A stretch of DNA of 64,000 nucleotides. Origin: Aplysia californica (Eukaryota; Mollusca; Gastropoda; Aplysiida; Aplysiidae). The notes under the pieces are model-generated. The model had not been told where the DNA came from, did no database searches, and worked only from the letters and a program-made list of their open reading frames with translations. Shown in pieces: positions 60,537 to 64,000 of this stretch (the stretch's first letter is position 1; the number at the start of each line of letters is the position of its first letter). Where the stretch lies: assembly GCF_000002075.1 (NCBI RefSeq), contig NW_004797831.1:62001-126000 (forward strand). The letters run 5' to 3'. The translations under genes were made by a program, and so were the position numbers.

Positions 60537-63050
60537 TCAAATCCTGTCCGTCTTCTTCTCGCACTTAGTGCACACCCGCACCGGGTAGTCCCAGCCCCTG
60601 AACGCCACCACGCGCTTGCTCGGGGAACACTTCTCGCAGACTCCGTTCCCGCACACGCGGCAATGGTGGATGGAAAGCCTCGGGCCAAACTTGTCACCGC
60701 ACACGCAGCAAGACGTGATCTCCTCGTCCGGGACCCAGTAGGCTGGCCGGGCCGAGTTCTTAATCATACCTAGCAGACGTGACAAATCATACATGACAGG
60801 ATTTTAAAAATAATTCAGCAATTTGAAAAAAATTGGATCTTATTCATACCTACTAGAAGTGACAAATCATACATGCATACATGACAATTAAAAAAAAAAT
60901 ATTTAAAAATTTAAACATAAATGGAAGCAAGCAAATAATCATCCTATCTCGCTATACGGTGACAATAATCTGTAAAAAAAAGAAAAAAAAGAAGACCATC
61001 TTCTCCAACAGTGTGTGGGATTTTAAGACTCGTGGGAAAGAAACTGAAGAGCAAGAGAATGGGTTGACGGATCAGTCACATTCTGATGACTATTTATTAA
61101 CCAAAAGTTTATACACTGCTGCACTAACAGTCAGTATTTTATTCAGAGCTGGAGCAATGAAAGGACAATGGAATTCAATGTGTGCGCATTATGTTCACGA
61201 AAAGAGTGGAGATTTGTTTTCTTTGCTATATTTTAAAATACAGTAATCGAACGGTGTACAGAACAATTTGTGAGACAATGATAACATTTTTTTTGCAGCA
61301 ATTAACATTTCACTTATGCAACACATACTACTCAAATTATTTTTTAAAAATAAATGAGTTGGAGAGGTCTGTACTTAAACCACAAAAAAAAAAAAAATGT
61401 ACTCACCCATTGGGTAGTCCAGTGCTGAGGCAACAACGGAGAAGGTAGACGAGAAAGCTTCTCCAACCTTGCGAGCTGTGAGTGCTGTCTGCTCAGAGGA
61501 AGTGCTCAAGGCATCTGGAGACAACCAAAGTGTCCAAAGGAATACAGACAAATATTGGAGGAAGTTCATGTTTTACATAGACTAAACATCTTCACACTTT
61601 TCAGCTGGTCGGGACTTGCAGTATCATAAACGCCACAAACAGACATAAACACAGTCAAGCTATATCTTGAACATTTAATTGTCTTCGATTCTGACATCCC
61701 CCCCCCCCTATATTATAAACGTCAAACTTGATACTAGTACCGATATACAGTTGAACCTGCTCTCGCGGCAACCTGTTCAAGACAATCACCTGTACAAACG
61801 ACCCCCCCCACACCCTAAAAGGTATTTTCAAAATATCATAACGACCCTACCCAAGATGTCCACCTGACTAAGACAACCACTTTTCTCCTCTTTTTAGTTT
61901 AGTTTAAGTAGAGGTTTTACGGCGCTCGCAACTGCATCAGGTCATATGAGCGCCAGAAGAATAGATGTGTTACAAGAGAGTAACAAACATTAAAAAAGAA
62001 GGAGGGGAGATAAGGACGATAGATGTCGGATAGGAAAGAAGAAGCAAACCAAACCAGAGCACCCGCCAACCACCCACACTTTTCTCCTCTACAATGGGTG
62101 GCAGTCTTGGACAATTTCGACTGCAAAAACCAACTTCACGACACAACAAAAAGAACGCGAACAGCACATCATAATCATACCTGTGTCTTTTCGGTTGTAG
62201 CACTTGTCACAGACCCTGACCGGCTCCTCCCCCCACCCTCTCTCTGGCACGGGTTTGCGGCGAGATGAGCAATCGGCACAGAAACCTTTGCCACAGGCTC
62301 GGCAATGATGCTTCTGCTCCGAACACGTGAACAGCATCTCACAGCCAGAACATTTCTGGCAGACGCAAAACATATATTGTGAATTTAGTTTTGTTTAAAG
62401 TATGTATAATTGTGCGTTTAATTATGTCTTTATGAATGAATGTTTGCCGTTGTAACAAAATTTCCCAAAGGGAATTAAAAAAAAATGTAATCTATTATCA
62501 TTTATTTACCATTATGAAAATCGTGACAGAACTTTGCTCATTCCTATAACAGAATGTGTTCTACGATGTCCAGCACATCCATACTTGTATACCCCTTTGT
62601 AATCCAAAATTAAAAAAAAAATTTCAAGCACAATTGCCAGTTGCCACCTTGTAGAGGCTTATGATCTTATCACAATCACTTATGAGCTTGAATATATAGC
62701 AGAGAGTTAGTGTTCACCCAAAAAAATTTACTCAAGAAGACACAAATTTCTAGCTCAATTTCTGGACTCCATGCAGTATCTGTTCAGTTTTTAATTCATC
62801 TCCAATCTTCAGTATTTGTATGACGTAATTGCGCTGCAAGCGCCGTAAAACTCCTACTAAAAATCTAAAAGATACTCACTATGATCTCCGAGTTGGGTAC
62901 CCAGTAGGCGGGGTTGATCTTGTCGGCCGTCCACTCACTCAGGACTTTGGTGGGGCCCGAGCTCACGCTGCTGATGGTGTCGGCCAGGTAGTGGAAACCC
63001 TCCAGAACCTTCCGCGCCGCGTTGTGAGTGCCGTCGAGGGTGGAGACACC
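60537..63050 (-). CDS. ZFYVE1: ZFYVE1 (DFCP1), C-terminal four exons, tandem FYVE domains
   Basis: Double FYVE-containing protein. The fingers bind phosphatidylinositol 3-phosphate and mark omegasomes, ER and Golgi membranes in mammals. Exons: 63050-62880, 62355-62181, 61514-61407, 60769-60537 (687 nt, 228 residues and stop). The frame starts at phase 0; earlier exons (including the GTPase-like N-terminal part known in the family) are outside or not seen. First finger: NPAYWVPNSEI, paired Cys, KHHCRACGKGFC, PVPERGW, PVRVCDKC. A linker ending ASALDYPMG matches human ALDYPLG. Second finger: RPAYWVPDEEI, CCVCG, HHCRVCGNGVC, RGWDYPVRVCTKC, with a short end CEKKTDRI. All Zn-ligand cysteines and histidines appear kept. 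The first exon's 3' splice site is embedded in a 38-bp minisatellite, and the last codons are repeated past the stop. Confidence 0.95.
61892..62076 (-). mobile_element. Short retroposon, subtype 1, with 14-bp target duplication
   Basis: Perfect direct repeats CACTTTTCTCCTCT at 61878-61891 and 62077-62090. On its strand it runs from GTGGGTGGTTGGCGGGTGC to the shared 3' domain and AAACTAAACTAAAAA. Youngest-looking copy in the window. In a ZFYVE1 intron. Confidence 0.88.
62821..62866 (+). mobile_element. Worn retroposon tail beside a ZFYVE1 donor
   Basis: GACGTAATTGCGCTGCAAGCGCCGTAAAACTCCTACT is a decayed version of the shared 3' domain; it lies within 15 bp of the exon end at 62880. Confidence 0.4.
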
Positions 63051-63320
63051 CTGGTGGGGAACACAGGGGAAAAGATGAACACAAGGGGAAAGATGAGAAT
63101 ACATGTCTGGTGGTGAACACAAGGGGAAAGATGAGAATACATGTCTGGTGGTGAACACAAGGGGAAAGATGAGAATACACTTACAGTCTGGTGGGGAACA
63201 CAAGGGGAAAGATGAGAATACAGGTCTGGTGGGGAACACAAGGGGAAAGATGAGAATACAGGTCTGGTGGTGAACACAAGGGGAAAGATGAACAAAAGGG
63301 GAAAGATGAGAATACACGTC
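63051..63320. repeat. 38-bp minisatellite spanning a 3' splice site
   Basis: Six to seven units. On the minus strand each reads TCATCTTTCCCCTTGTGTTC then CCCACCAG or ACCACCAG. The last CCCACCAG is the acceptor of the exon starting at 63050. Confidence 0.9.
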
Positions 63321-64000
63321 AAGCATGCCCACAACCAAATTGGCAGGCAACAGAAATCTTTTTGCTACGTGCTAATTTTGCTATGTAGGTACGTGTCTTA
63401 AATACACACCATACCATAGGCTAAAAACGTGAGATTAAAAGGCCGTTGTCTGTTCTTTTAACAACTGAAAACTACTGGCCCTTTAACATCCAACTAATCA
63501 CAAAACAAGATATTTTCAAGACAGCACGTGGCTCTCATTGTGACCTGAAAAACGTAATTCATACATTCCCTGGAACATTAAAAAAAGTGGGAAACTGTAT
63601 TGGTTTCTTGCATCACTGTAAGATTGTTAAAGAAGCAGATTCTCCTGAAGGAAAGGATGCAACATATATCATTGATACCTGACCGTGACCATGTATGCAT
63701 TTGAACATTGATCTTCAGAAAAGTAGGGAAAACCCTGAGTTCTTTCTTATTATCAACTAGAATTGCTCAAAGTTTTGTGCAGAGTGTTCACTTAACTTAT
63801 CATAGTATCACCAATTGTAATCACCGTGCAGTTGTCTTCTTCTCTGCATTCCCTTGCTAGATCTCAAAGGCAGTGGACTGTTGGGTTGGTTCTTCATTCT
63901 TCAACTGGCAGCCAAATTGATTTTTACGAATTGCGACCGTGTTCCCTATTTCGTATGGCCCATTGCCTTCAGGCAGCTACATTCTGATTTCAAAGGTATT
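63321..64000. other. ZFYVE1 intron, right edge of window
   Basis: No exon was recognised. From about 63905 to the edge the text CGAATTGCGACC, CCCTATTTCGTATGGCCC and GCCTTCAGGCAGC matches the repeat at 9085-9165 and continues out of the window. Confidence 0.5.

Noticed and set aside
62865-63350. 161-aa open frame with repeated HLSPCVH-like units
   Set aside because: Only the last 57 residues are the real ZFYVE1 exon; the repeated part is intronic minisatellite. Kept only as the splice-site finding.
1-64000. Retroviral, LTR, Polinton or other virus-like remains
   Set aside because: No long terminal repeats and no recognisable polymerase, protease, integrase, capsid or envelope text in any frame examined.

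Overview
This is an AT-rich, intron-rich animal nuclear window. Five gene models of ordinary metazoan families can be read exon by exon. All have GT-AG introns, and there are no operons. The repeat content (tRNA-headed SINE, retroposons with a short shared 3' tail, many MITEs, over-abundant palindromic words TAGATCTA and TAGGCCTA) fits a mollusc, most likely a gastropod. That placement is inferred from repeat style and protein similarity and is not proven.

Layout. 1-22.1 kb: two tandem, same-strand (minus) copies of maleylacetoacetate isomerase / zeta-class GST (GSTZ1), each with 8 coding exons at identical intron positions and phases. 28.5-33.4 kb (minus): complete beta-1,3-glucuronosyltransferase of the B3GAT3/GlcAT-I type, with an upstream ORF in its leader. 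37.9-49.0 kb (plus): complete VTI1B Qb-SNARE. Its 6.8 kb first intron holds a nest of two MULE-like elements and a 4,000-bp hAT-like element. 49.0-60.5 kb: convergent intergenic/3'-UTR space with minisatellites, MITEs and a SINE. 60.5-63.05 kb (minus): the last four exons of ZFYVE1 (DFCP1) with its tandem FYVE zinc fingers; upstream exons lie beyond the window.

The genes do not form one pathway: tyrosine catabolism (GSTZ1), proteoglycan linker synthesis in the Golgi (B3GAT3), endosomal membrane fusion (VTI1B), and PI3P-binding ER/Golgi/omegasome membranes (ZFYVE1). Three of the four families (GSTZ1, VTI1B, ZFYVE1) are also linked in human, on 14q24, so the window looks like a piece of an old bilaterian linkage group.

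The most notable non-genic observations are these. (1) A set of short retroposons has at least four unrelated 5' bodies but one common ~50-bp 3' domain, with several perfect target-site duplications. (2) There are nested DNA transposons with perfect 8- and 9-bp duplications. (3) A head-to-head (inverted) minisatellite lies inside the hAT-like element. (4) The last codons and stop of ZFYVE1 are tandemly amplified into its 3' UTR. (5) A minisatellite multiplies the 3' splice site of a ZFYVE1 exon. No retrovirus-like, Polinton-like or CRISPR sequence was recognised.
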